A stretch of 64,000 bases of DNA from Extensimonas perlucida (GTDB lineage Bacteria > Pseudomonadota > Gammaproteobacteria > Burkholderiales > Burkholderiaceae_C): contig NZ_VMYE01000004.1 of the NCBI RefSeq assembly GCF_007655255.1, positions 1 to 64,000 of the forward strand, in the 5' to 3' direction. Under the pieces are notes generated by a model. The model saw only the letters and a program-made list of their open reading frames with translations, was not told the DNA's origin and did not search any database. Shown in pieces: positions 55,190 to 63,881 of this stretch. The translations under genes were made by a program, and so were the position numbers. Numbering within the stretch: the stretch's first letter is position 1; every line of letters begins with the position of its first letter.

Positions 55190-56422
55190 TTACAAGTCGA
55201 CATGGCCGCCGAGCAATTGGCGCGCGATGGTGCGGCGCTGGATTTCTGCCGTGCCGTCGGGGATGCGCATCACACGTGCATAGCGGTAGCCCTCTTCGAG
55301 GCGCAGCTCGTTCGTCAGGCCCATGCCGCCGTGGATCTGGATGCTGCGATCCATCACACGGCCCAGCATTTCGGTCGAGAAGGCCTTGACCATGCTGACC
55401 TGCGCGGTCGCATTGCGCCCCGTGTCCAGGCGCCAGGCGCAGTTCTGAATCATGTTCTTGGCCGCGTAGATGTCCATCGCGCTCTCGGCGAGCATGAACT
55501 GGATCGCCTGGTGCTCGGCAATCGGCACACCAAAGGTCTTGCGCACCTTGGCGTATTCGGTCGCCTGGTCGAGCGCCCAGCGCGCCAGCCCCAGACACGA
55601 CGCTGCCATGCCCATGCGCCCCGTGTTGACGCCGTCCATGGCCACTTGCAGGCCGCGACCGACTTCACCGAGCCGGTGGTCATCGCGCACGCGCACGCCC
55701 TCGAGCACGATCACGCCCGTGTCGCCGCCCAGATGCCCCATGGTGTTGATGACGCGCGGCACGGCAAAGCCCGGCGCGCGCGTATCGACGAAAAACCCCG
55801 TCACGCCGCCCTTGTGGCGCGCCGCGGCCTCGGGGTCGGTGAGCGCGAACACCATCGCGTAGTCGGCATAGGGCGAATTGGTGATCCACTGCTTGGTGCC
55901 GGTGATCACCCACTCATCACCATCGCGCACAGCGCGCGTCTTCATGCCGAACACGTCCGACCCCGCGTCGGGCTCGCTCAGGCCGAAGCACAGCGTTTTT
56001 TCGCCGCTTGCAATGCCTGCGCCATAGAGCGCAAACACTTCGGGCTTCAGATAGCGCAGCACCGGCGACAAGCCGTTGGTGAAGGGGGACGAAATCACCA
56101 CGGTCTGCACCAGCGGATGGGCCGGCCCCACGCGGTGGTTCAGCGCCTCCTGGATGTGCGCCATTGCCAGCGCGCCCTGCCCGCCGCCGCCCAGCGACTC
56201 GGCGCCGAACAGGTTGTAAAAGCCCAGCTCGGCCGAGCGCATGCGCACCTGGCGCCGCAGCGCAAGCACCTCGGGCACATAACGGCCCCGCGCGTCGAAC
56301 ATGGTGCGCTCGCTGCCCAGCAGCTCACGGTGCTGCTCCTCGAGCGGGAGCACCTCGCGCTCGACGAAGCGCAGCAGCGCCTCAGCAATCGCCTGGGTGT
56401 CGGAATCGATCGTAAAGTCCAT
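55190..56422 (-). CDS. Acyl-CoA dehydrogenase
   Basis: 410-residue flavoprotein of the acyl-CoA dehydrogenase family (longer CaiA/ACAD10-11-like branch). Substrate and FAD motifs include CFGLSEPDAGSDV, WVITGTKQWITNS, NTGRMGMAASCLGLARWALD, and QIHGGMGLTNELRLEEGYR. The position of the usual catalytic Glu near the C-terminus is RIPDGTAEIQ with Asp, as in some CaiA-like members. It would insert a 2,3 double bond in an acyl-CoA. It is 38 bp upstream of the hydrolase gene, and 15 bp downstream of pair C. Confidence 0.88.
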   Translation of the reverse strand: MDFTIDSDTQAIAEALLRFVEREVLPLEEQHRELLGSERTMFDARGRYVPEVLALRRQVRMRSAELGFYNLFGAESLGGGGQGALAMAHIQEALNHRVGPAHPLVQTVVISSPFTNGLSPVLRYLKPEVFALYGAGIASGEKTLCFGLSEPDAGSDVFGMKTRAVRDGDEWVITGTKQWITNSPYADYAMVFALTDPEAAARHKGGVTGFFVDTRAPGFAVPRVINTMGHLGGDTGVIVLEGVRVRDDHRLGEVGRGLQVAMDGVNTGRMGMAASCLGLARWALDQATEYAKVRKTFGVPIAEHQAIQFMLAESAMDIYAAKNMIQNCAWRLDTGRNATAQVSMVKAFSTEMLGRVMDRSIQIHGGMGLTNELRLEEGYRYARVMRIPDGTAEIQRRTIARQLLGGHVDL

Positions 56423-56437
56423 GAAGTTACCTTTAGG

Positions 56438-56839
56438 TCAGACAAGCCGGAATTTCGGCAGCGTGACCTCGTCGGTCACATCCTCGTACTGCACGCTGAC
56501 GCGCTGGCCTATGCGCACGGCATCGACGTCGGCGGTCACGATGTTGGTCATCATGCGCGCGCCTTCGTCGAGCTCGACCACGGCTACCACATAGGGCGTG
56601 TCGGCCTTGAAAGCCGGCCCGGCCGGGCGGCGCGCAATGGTGAAGCTGTAGATCGTGCCCGTGCCGCGCGCATCGACCCACTCGAGGGCGTCCGAGTGGC
56701 AATGCGGGCACAGGGCGCGCGGATAGAAGTGGTGTTTGCCGCAATCCTGGCAGCGCTTGAGCGTCAGGCGGTGCTGCTTGAGGGCATCCCAGTAGGGGCG
56801 GCTTTCGCTGTCGATGACGGGCAATGGTTTGTCGTACAT
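56438..56839 (-). CDS. Zn-ribbon OB-fold protein (DUF35), pair C
   Basis: 133-residue DUF35 protein. The zinc ribbon is complete: C30, C33, C44 and C47 (KRCQDCGKHHFYPRALCPHC). The OB part starts GTGTIYSFTIARRPAG, with DEGARMMTNIVTADVDAVRIG. It is separated by 5 bp from its upstream thiolase-like partner. It is more like pair A than pair B in the ribbon and ends in KFRLV. Confidence 0.88.
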   Translation of the reverse strand: MYDKPLPVIDSESRPYWDALKQHRLTLKRCQDCGKHHFYPRALCPHCHSDALEWVDARGTGTIYSFTIARRPAGPAFKADTPYVVAVVELDEGARMMTNIVTADVDAVRIGQRVSVQYEDVTDEVTLPKFRLV

Positions 56840-56844
56840 GGTCT

Positions 56845-58014
56845 TCACCGCGTGGAAAGAATGCAGGTGGCGCCGCTCGAGAGCGTGCCGCCGGTACCGT
56901 GCACCAGCGCCGTCTGCGCGCCCTGCACCTGGCGCGGGCCGCATTCGCCGCGCAGCTGGCGCACGGCCTCGATCAGCAGAAAAATGCCATACATGCCGGG
57001 GTGCGCATAAGACAGGCCGCCGCCGTTGGTGTTGAGCGGGAATGCGCCGCCCGGCGCGGTGCGCTGGTTCGCGACAAAAGCCCCGCCTTCGCCGCGCCGG
57101 CAAAAGCCCAGCGCCTCGAGCGTCAGCAGCACGGTGATGGTGAAGGAGTCGTACACCTCCACCACGTCGATCGCCTCGTGGCTTATGCCGGCCATGGCAA
57201 AAGCGTCACGCCCCGCGACTTCGGCCGCCGTGAGGCGCGCGAGGTCGGGCATGGCGGCGATGGTCCAGTGCGTGTGCGACTCGCCGTAGCCGCGCACGTG
57301 CACAGCTTTACACCCCAAGGATTTGGCGTGCTCGGCTGTGGTCATGACCACGGCGCCGCCGCCATCGGTCACCAGACAGATGTCGAGCAGGTGCAGCGGG
57401 TCGGCCACCATGGTGCTGCGCAGCACGTCGTCTATGGTGAGTGGCTCGCGCATGGTGGCGGCAGGGTTCAGCGCTGCCCACTTGCGTGTGGCCACGGCAA
57501 TCTCGGCCAGCTGTTCGGACGTGGTGCCGTACTCGTGCATGTGGCGCTGCGCCGCCATCGCATAGCCGCCCACGGGCGTGGGCATGCCCCAGGGGGTTTC
57601 GTACTGCATGGTCAGCACGGCGGGGCGGCCCGCGAGGTTGCGACTCAGCTCGCTTTTTTGCAGGCTGCCGTAGGTGATCAGGGCCACCTCACAGCGCCCC
57701 GCCTCGATCGCCATCGCCGCGTGGGCCACATGCGACTCGAAGGCCGAACCGCCGATGTTCGTGGCATCGACGAAGCGCGGGGTTATGCCCAGATACTCCG
57801 ACAGCGTCACCGTCGGCAGCTGGCCCGGCCCGGGCACGCCCCACAGGCCCGCCGTCAGCAGGCCATCGACGGCGCTCATGGGAATGCCGGCATCCTTGAG
57901 CGCATCGCGCGCCACCAGCGCCTGCGCTTCGAGCACCGACATGGGCCGGCACACCTTGCCATCCTTGAGCGGCAAGTCGGCCACGCCGACGATCACGGCT
58001 TCTCTTTTTGTCAT
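56845..58014 (-). CDS. Thiolase-like (SCP2/Ltp-type) acyl-CoA enzyme, pair C
   Basis: 389-residue thiolase-superfamily protein. The N-terminal position reads DATNIGGSAFESHVAHA (no Cys) and the C-terminal one reads LVHGTGGTLSSGATCIL (Cys not at the usual place), while AHPGMYG keeps the His. The conserved VEVYDSFTITVLL segment is shared with pair A (YDSFTITVL). A retro-aldol function is inferred as for pair A. The start at 58014 (MTKREAVIVG) was preferred to a GTG eight codons upstream. It is 85 bp downstream of the first acyl-CoA ligase gene. Confidence 0.83.
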   Translation of the reverse strand: MTKREAVIVGVADLPLKDGKVCRPMSVLEAQALVARDALKDAGIPMSAVDGLLTAGLWGVPGPGQLPTVTLSEYLGITPRFVDATNIGGSAFESHVAHAAMAIEAGRCEVALITYGSLQKSELSRNLAGRPAVLTMQYETPWGMPTPVGGYAMAAQRHMHEYGTTSEQLAEIAVATRKWAALNPAATMREPLTIDDVLRSTMVADPLHLLDICLVTDGGGAVVMTTAEHAKSLGCKAVHVRGYGESHTHWTIAAMPDLARLTAAEVAGRDAFAMAGISHEAIDVVEVYDSFTITVLLTLEALGFCRRGEGGAFVANQRTAPGGAFPLNTNGGGLSYAHPGMYGIFLLIEAVRQLRGECGPRQVQGAQTALVHGTGGTLSSGATCILSTR

Positions 58015-58099
58015 TCCTTGTTTGCTCCTTGGCTTCACTGCAACGCGTCCGACCCATGTGTCTCCATCGGGAGCACGCAGGCCGGAACAACTGGCGCTC

Positions 58100-59755
58100 T
58101 TATGCGGACGCGGCCTTGAACTGCTCCTTGGCCATTTCGCGCAGGCGGAACTTCTGCACCTTGCCGCTGGGCGTGCTTGGCAAAGCCTCGGACACGGCCA
58201 AAAATTCGGGCCAGTATTGCTTGGCCATGCCGTTTTCTTCGAGAAAGCGCCGCATTTCCTCCATCGTGAAGCTGTGTCCGGGGCGCAGGATCACATAAGC
58301 TGCGGCACGCTCGCCCAGGCGCGGATCGGGCACGCCGACCACGGCAGCGACTTGGATCGCCGGGTGCTTGTGCAGCAATTGCTCGACCTCGACCACGGGG
58401 ATGTTTTCGCCCCCGCGGATGATGATGTCCTTGGCACGCCCTGTGATGCGCACGTAACCGTCGGCGTCGAGCCTGCCCAAGTCACCCGTCTTGAACCAGC
58501 CTTCGGCGTCGGTGTCAAATTTTTCCGGGCGCTTGAGGTAGCCTACGAACTGCCCGGGGCCGCGCGACTCGATTTGCCCCTCCTCATCGACACCCAGCAC
58601 CTTGCCCACGGGATCGACGATGCGCATCTCCATGCCTGCCACCGGCACACCGTCGGTGCCGAACACTTTCTCGGGTGGATCGTCGAGCCGGGTCGAGGTG
58701 ACGAGCAGGTTTTCCGTCATGCCATAGGCCGAGACGATGTGCGCTTTGAGGCGCTCGGTAGCACGCTGCACGAGTGCACGCGGGATCGGTGCACCGGCGG
58801 ACAGAAAGATGTCGAAAGTGGAGATGTCGTATTTGGGCAGTGCCGGATGATCTGCCAGATCGGCCATGAAGGGCGTTGCCGCCATCATGAAGTGCACACC
58901 CTCGTCCTGGATGCGGCCCAGGCCGACCTCTGGATCCCAGATGTCTTGTAGCACTATCTTGCCTCCCAGGGACAGAGGCAACTCCATGCCCACGAGGAAG
59001 CCCGTCTGGTGCGCCATCGGCGAGGGCATGAAGAACACGTGGTCGCCGGTCAACTTGTTGCGCTGCACGATCTGCATCAAGTTGGCGAAGTGGGTGTTGG
59101 ACGTATGCAAAGCCCCCTTGGGCTCGCCCGTGGTGCCCGAGGTGTAGAGCAGCTCCATGACCTCGTTGGGCTGCATGCGCCGGTCTTTGAGCATCTTCTC
59201 GGCGTCGGGGATTTCCTGCTCCCAGCGCCGCTCCAAAAAGTATTTCTCGAACGAGGCGTCGCCGCTGCCGCCGATCGCAAACACGTGTTCAAGCTTGGGC
59301 AGGTTGGGCTGGATTTCGCGCACCATCGCCAGGTGGTCGAAGCCGCGCCAGTTTTGCGGCACGATCATGACCTTGCTCTCGGCCAGGCCCAGCATGAAAG
59401 TGAGCTCGCGGTGGCGGAAGATCGGCATCACGGGGTTGGTGACGGCGCCCACGTGCAGGCAGGCCAGGTGCAAGGCAACGAACTCCCACCAGTTGGGCAG
59501 CTGGTACGACACCACGTCGCCGCGCTCCACGCCCAATGAGATCAGCCCCAAGGCGATGCGCTTGGAGGTTTGCAGCAGTTGCCTGTAAGAGACAGAGTTT
59601 TTGCGCCCCGTCATGCTGTTGATGTCGGTCACCGCGACTTTATCGAGGCGCGAGGGCGCGACTTCGTCGAGGAAGTCGAGCAGCGTTTTGTTGTGCCAGT
59701 GGCCACTGGCCTGGTAGCGCGCTTGCAGATGGGGGGGCAGTTGGGATTCGAACAT
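58100..59755 (-). CDS. AMP-forming acyl-CoA ligase, tandem copy 1
   Basis: 551-residue adenylate-forming ligase, similar to cyclohexanecarboxylate- or medium-chain acyl-CoA ligases. The P-loop is LYTSGTTGEPKGALHT, with YGMTENLLV (A5), GWFKTGDLGRLDADGYV, and the catalytic Lys in the C-terminal PSGKVQKFRL. Residues about 15-200 are nearly identical to copies 2 and 3, whereas 215-400 diverge. The start at 59755 follows AAGGAGAC. It would activate the acid that feeds the acyl-CoA dehydrogenase. It is closest to the thiolase pair C gene and shares its strand. Confidence 0.87.
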   Translation of the reverse strand: MFESQLPPHLQARYQASGHWHNKTLLDFLDEVAPSRLDKVAVTDINSMTGRKNSVSYRQLLQTSKRIALGLISLGVERGDVVSYQLPNWWEFVALHLACLHVGAVTNPVMPIFRHRELTFMLGLAESKVMIVPQNWRGFDHLAMVREIQPNLPKLEHVFAIGGSGDASFEKYFLERRWEQEIPDAEKMLKDRRMQPNEVMELLYTSGTTGEPKGALHTSNTHFANLMQIVQRNKLTGDHVFFMPSPMAHQTGFLVGMELPLSLGGKIVLQDIWDPEVGLGRIQDEGVHFMMAATPFMADLADHPALPKYDISTFDIFLSAGAPIPRALVQRATERLKAHIVSAYGMTENLLVTSTRLDDPPEKVFGTDGVPVAGMEMRIVDPVGKVLGVDEEGQIESRGPGQFVGYLKRPEKFDTDAEGWFKTGDLGRLDADGYVRITGRAKDIIIRGGENIPVVEVEQLLHKHPAIQVAAVVGVPDPRLGERAAAYVILRPGHSFTMEEMRRFLEENGMAKQYWPEFLAVSEALPSTPSGKVQKFRLREMAKEQFKAASA

Positions 59756-59798
59756 ATGCAAAAGTCTCCTTGGACAATGAAAAAACACACTGCCTACA

Positions 59799-61451
59799 TT
59801 ACTGGGGCACTTTGAACTGCTCTTTGGCCATTTCACGCAAGCGGAATTTTTGGATCTTGCCGCTGGGTGTGCGCGGAACGTCTTCACATACCGCGAGAAA
59901 CTCGGGCCAATATTGCTTGGCCATCTGGTGCTCAGCAAAAAAGCGCTGCATCTCCTCCATCGTGAAGCTGTGCCCAGGACGCAGGATCACGTAGGCTGCG
60001 GCGCGCTCACCCAGGCGCGGGTCGGGCACGCCCACCACCGCTGCAGTCTGCACGGCGGGATGCTTGTGCAGCAGTTGCTCGACCTCGACCACGGGCACGT
60101 TCTCACCGCCACGAATGATGATGTCCTTGGCGCGTCCCGTGATGCGCACGTACCCGTCAGCGTCTATGCGCGCAAGGTCACCCGTCTTGAACCAACCCTC
60201 TTCGTCCATGCCGTAAAGTTCGGGGCGCTTGTAATAGCCCACGAAGTGGTTCGGGCCCCAGGATTGCAACTCACCTTCCTGATCCACCCCAAGCACCCTG
60301 CCCGCGGGATCGACGACACGGATTTTCATGCCCGGCAACGGTAGACCATCGGTGCCAAAGACCTTCTCTGCCGGATCGTCGAGGCGCGTGGTGGTCACGA
60401 TCAGGTTTTCCGTCATACCCCAGACTGAGACGATGTTCGCCTGCAAACGCTCAGTGGCACGCTGCACGAGCGCGCGCGGAACCGGCGCGCCGCCGCACAG
60501 AAAAATCTCAAAGCTCGACAAATCGTATTTGGGCAGCGCCGGATGATCGGTCAGGTCGGCGAGGAAGGGCGTCGAGGCCATCGTGAAATTCACGCCTTCA
60601 TCCTGGATCCGGGCGAGTCCCACTTCTGCATCCCACACGTCCTGCAGCACCAGTTTGCCGCCGAGCGCCAACGGTAGCTCTATACCCACGAGGAAGCCCG
60701 TCTGATGTGCCATCGGCGAGGGCATGAAGAACACCTGATCTCCGGTCCTGCGAAAACGCTCCCTCAGGGTCATGACGTTCGAAAAATGGGTGTTGGACGT
60801 ATGCAAAGCCCCCTTGGGCTCGCCCGTGGTGCCCGAGGTGTAGAGCAGCTCCATGACCTCGTTGGGCTGCATGCGCCGCGCGGCGAGCATCTTCTCTGCG
60901 TCGGGGATTTCCTGCTCCCAGCGTCGCTCCAAAAAGTATTTCTCGAACGAGGCATCACCGCTGCCACCCACCGCAAACACGTGTTCGAGCTTGGGCAGGT
61001 TGGGCTGGATTTCGCGCACCATCGCTAGGTGGTCGAAGCCGCGCCAGTTCTGCGGCACGATCATGACTTTGGTCTCGGCCAGGCCCAGCATGAAAGTGAG
61101 CTCGCGATGGCGAAAGATCGGCATCACGGGGTTGGTGACGGCGCCCACGTGCAGGCAGGCCAGGTGCAGCGCAACGAATTCCCACCAGTTGGGCAGCTGG
61201 TACGACACCACGTCGCCGCGCTCCACGCCCAATGAGATCAGCCCCAAGGCGATGCGCTTGGAGGTTTGCAGCAGCTGCCTGTAAGAGACAGAGTTTTTGC
61301 GCCCCGTCATGCTGTTGATGTCGGTCACCGCGACTTTATCGAGGCGCGAGGGAGCAACTTCGTCGAGGTAGTCGAGCAGCGTCTTGTTGTGCCAGTGGCC
61401 GCTGGCTTGGTAGGTTTTTTGCAAGTCCTGACTCATTTGCGAAGCCATCAT
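59799..61451 (-). CDS. AMP-forming acyl-CoA ligase, tandem copy 2
   Basis: 550-residue ligase, second of three in tandem, 43 bp upstream of copy 1. The P-loop LYTSGTTGEPKGALHT and PSGKIQKFRL are conserved. Its middle differs from copies 1 and 3 at many sites (IFLCGGAPVPRALV, MTLRERFRRTGDQVFF, YYKRPELYGMDEEGWF), indicating a different acid-binding pocket. The start at 61451 follows AAGGAGATC; a Met one codon later is equally possible. Substrate is unknown. Confidence 0.87.
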   Translation of the reverse strand: MMASQMSQDLQKTYQASGHWHNKTLLDYLDEVAPSRLDKVAVTDINSMTGRKNSVSYRQLLQTSKRIALGLISLGVERGDVVSYQLPNWWEFVALHLACLHVGAVTNPVMPIFRHRELTFMLGLAETKVMIVPQNWRGFDHLAMVREIQPNLPKLEHVFAVGGSGDASFEKYFLERRWEQEIPDAEKMLAARRMQPNEVMELLYTSGTTGEPKGALHTSNTHFSNVMTLRERFRRTGDQVFFMPSPMAHQTGFLVGIELPLALGGKLVLQDVWDAEVGLARIQDEGVNFTMASTPFLADLTDHPALPKYDLSSFEIFLCGGAPVPRALVQRATERLQANIVSVWGMTENLIVTTTRLDDPAEKVFGTDGLPLPGMKIRVVDPAGRVLGVDQEGELQSWGPNHFVGYYKRPELYGMDEEGWFKTGDLARIDADGYVRITGRAKDIIIRGGENVPVVEVEQLLHKHPAVQTAAVVGVPDPRLGERAAAYVILRPGHSFTMEEMQRFFAEHQMAKQYWPEFLAVCEDVPRTPSGKIQKFRLREMAKEQFKVPQ

Positions 61452-61571
61452 TTTTTGATCTCCTTGGAATGTTGGAAAGGGAATGGGACTCACGCAAGCC
61501 AGGGTGCCGAGGTATTTCCACGAAGCAAACGCCTTGGCTGAAGCCGGTTCGCGCAAGCCATGCACAACCTA

Positions 61572-63221
61572 CTAGGCTGCCTTGAACTGCTCTTTGGCCA
61601 TCTCGCGCAGACGGAATTTCTGGATCTTCCCGCTGGGCGTACGCGGCAGGTCTTCAGAAACGGATAGGAACTCAGGCCAGTATTGCTTGGCCATTTGGTG
61701 CTCGGCAAAAAAGCGCTGCATCTCTTCCGTCGTAAAGCTGTGCCCATGGCGCAGGATCACATAGGCGGCGGCGCGCTCGCCCAGGCGCGGGTCGGGCACG
61801 CCGACCACGACTGCCACCTGGATCGCCGGGTGCTTGTGCAGCAGTTGCTCGACCTCGACCACGGGCACGTTCTCGCCGCCACGGATGATGATGTCCTTGG
61901 CGCGCCCGGTGATACGCACGTAGCCATCCGCATCTATGCGCGCGAGGTCGCCCGTCTTGAACCAGCCTTCGGCGTCGGTGTCGAATTTTTCCGGGCGCTT
62001 GAGGTAGCCCACGAAATTGCTAGGGCCACGCGACTGCAATTCGCCCTCCTGATCCACGCCCAGCACCTGACCGGTCGGATCGATGACACGAATTTCCATG
62101 CCCGGCATGGGCACACCGTCGGTGCCAAAGACCTTTTCGGGCGGATCGTTCAGGCGCGTAGTGGTCACGAGCAGGTTTTCCGTCATGCCCCAGCCCGAGA
62201 CGATGTGGGCCTTGAGACGCTCGGTCGCGCGTTGTACGAGCGCGCGCGGAATGGGCGCACCAGCGGAGATGAATACGTTCAACGAAGAAATGTCGTACTT
62301 TGGCAGCGCCGGATGGTCGGTCAGGTCGGCCAGAAAAGGCGTGGCCGCCATCATGAAGTTCACACCCTCGTCCTGGATGCGACCCAGGCCGACCTCGGCG
62401 TCCCAGACGTCCTGCAAAACGATCTTGCAGCCCAGCATCAGCGGCGTCTCCATACCGAGGCCGAAACCCGTCTGGTGCGCCATCGGCGAGGGCATGAAGC
62501 ACACGCGGTCGCCCGTCAACTCCATGCGCTTGGCAATCTGCGTCAGGTTCGCATAGTGAGTGTTCGGGGTGTGCAGCGCCCCCTTGGGCTCGCCCGTGGT
62601 GCCCGAGGTGTAGAGCAACTGCATCACCTCGTTGGGCTGCATGCGCCGCGCCTTGAGCATCTTCTCTGCGTCGGGCGTTTCCTGTTCCCAGCGCCGCTCC
62701 AAAAAGTATTTCTCGAACGAGGCGTCGCCGCTGCCGCCGATCGCAAACACGTGCTCAAGCTTGGGCAGGTTGGGCTGGATTTCGCGCACCATCGCCAGGT
62801 GGTCGAAGCCGCGCCAGTTCTGCGGCACGATCATGACTTTGCTCTCGGCCAGGCCCAGCATGAAAGTGAGCTCGCGATGGCGAAAGATCGGCATCACGGG
62901 GTTGGTGACGGCGCCCACGTGCAGGCAGGCCAGGTGCAGCGCAACGAATTCCCACCAGTTGGGCAGTTGGTAAGAAACCACGTCGCCGCGCTCCACGCCC
63001 AATGAGATCAGCCCCAAGGCGATGCGCTTGGAGGTTTGCAGCAGCTGCCTGTAAGAGACAGAGTTTTTGCGCCCCGTCATGCTGTTGATGTCGGTCACCG
63101 CGACTTTGTCGAGGCGCGAGGGAGCAACTTCGTCGAGGTAGTCGAGCAGCGTCTTGTTGTGCCAGTGGCCGCTCGCCTGATAGCGCGCTTGCAACTGGGG
63201 GCTGAGTTGGGATGTGAACAT
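61572..63221 (-). CDS. AMP-forming acyl-CoA ligase, tandem copy 3
   Basis: 549-residue ligase, the upstream member of the tandem set, 120 bp before copy 2. The P-loop is LYTSGTTGEPKGALHT; the pocket region has FGLGMETPLMLGCKIVL and NVFISAGAPIPRALV, unlike the others. The final KFRLREMAKEQFKAA is shared. The start at 63221 follows AAAAGGAGAC. It lies 62 bp downstream of the MaoC-like gene, and probably heads with it the operon that ends at the hydrolase. Confidence 0.87.
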   Translation of the reverse strand: MFTSQLSPQLQARYQASGHWHNKTLLDYLDEVAPSRLDKVAVTDINSMTGRKNSVSYRQLLQTSKRIALGLISLGVERGDVVSYQLPNWWEFVALHLACLHVGAVTNPVMPIFRHRELTFMLGLAESKVMIVPQNWRGFDHLAMVREIQPNLPKLEHVFAIGGSGDASFEKYFLERRWEQETPDAEKMLKARRMQPNEVMQLLYTSGTTGEPKGALHTPNTHYANLTQIAKRMELTGDRVCFMPSPMAHQTGFGLGMETPLMLGCKIVLQDVWDAEVGLGRIQDEGVNFMMAATPFLADLTDHPALPKYDISSLNVFISAGAPIPRALVQRATERLKAHIVSGWGMTENLLVTTTRLNDPPEKVFGTDGVPMPGMEIRVIDPTGQVLGVDQEGELQSRGPSNFVGYLKRPEKFDTDAEGWFKTGDLARIDADGYVRITGRAKDIIIRGGENVPVVEVEQLLHKHPAIQVAVVVGVPDPRLGERAAAYVILRHGHSFTTEEMQRFFAEHQMAKQYWPEFLSVSEDLPRTPSGKIQKFRLREMAKEQFKAA

Positions 63222-63283
63222 GGGCTTGTCTCCTTTTTTGTGATGGTCCGGTCAGTATCCCTATGTGAAAAACACAGGGAACC

Positions 63284-63760
63284 TCATGATGAATGGCTTT
63301 CCTTTGGAAGGAAAGTCAGGGTTTCCGTGAAGTCCGCGATCGCCTCACCATGTTGGTTAATCACCCAATGCTGCAACTCCATCAGCGTGTAGCCGCGCGA
63401 GGTCTTGGGCAGCAGCCGCGGCTCGCATTCCACGTGGATGGTGTCGCCGGGGAACAGCGCCCCGCGCAAGCGCGCCTGCAGCCCCGTCATGCCGCCAAAC
63501 GGGCCCACATCCTGCTCTTTGAGCGTGTTTGCGATGATCTCGGAGACGTAGGTTGCCAAGAGCCCCATGCCCAGAGAGATGATCATGGGCCCGGGCGCGA
63601 AACGTTTGCGGTGCGCGCCCTCCATGTTCTTCTGGATGTATTCCATATCGATGAAAAAAGGCTCATGCAGGCCGACGACGTTGACGAAGGTGACGATGTC
63701 GGTCTCGGTAATGGTGCGGCGGTGGGTTTTGTAGCGCCGAGCGCTGTTCGTTGGGGTCAT
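63284..63760 (-). CDS. MaoC-like hot-dog-fold dehydratase family protein
   Basis: 158-residue protein of the MaoC/FAS1-dehydratase-like family. The conserved start TRRTITETDIVTFVNVVG-like region reads THRRTITETDIVTF. The catalytic segment of R-specific hydratases (GDxNPxHxD) reads GLHEPFFID here, with Leu31 and Phe36 in place of the catalytic Asp and His. The ligand-binding segment RFAPGPMIISLGMGLL and the C-terminal LRGALFPGDTIHVECE are normal. It may be a hydratase with altered chemistry or a non-catalytic partner. The start at 63760 follows AGGAGAC. It is first in the minus-strand operon to 54372. Confidence 0.78.
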   Translation of the reverse strand: MTPTNSARRYKTHRRTITETDIVTFVNVVGLHEPFFIDMEYIQKNMEGAHRKRFAPGPMIISLGMGLLATYVSEIIANTLKEQDVGPFGGMTGLQARLRGALFPGDTIHVECEPRLLPKTSRGYTLMELQHWVINQHGEAIADFTETLTFLPKESHSS

Positions 63761-63881
63761 GGCATGTCTCCTGTGCGTGGTTGAAAAAAGGTATTTGGTG
63801 ATGATCCTGGGGCAAACCCTATGTCGAATTGCACCGTTTTGCACACAATCGGGCGTTTCTACCAGTCAAGGACAACACACC

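Noticed and set aside
61683-63005. 440-codon plus-strand frame antisense to ligase copy 3
   Set aside because: Equivalent antisense frames occur opposite all three ligases because of shared codon bias; composition is His/Gln/Arg-rich and there is no start signal.
63225-63283. Hairpin between the ligase copy 3 and MaoC-like genes as a terminator
   Set aside because: The CCCTatGTG / CAC-AGGG stem is imperfect, has no U tract and lies within an apparent operon.
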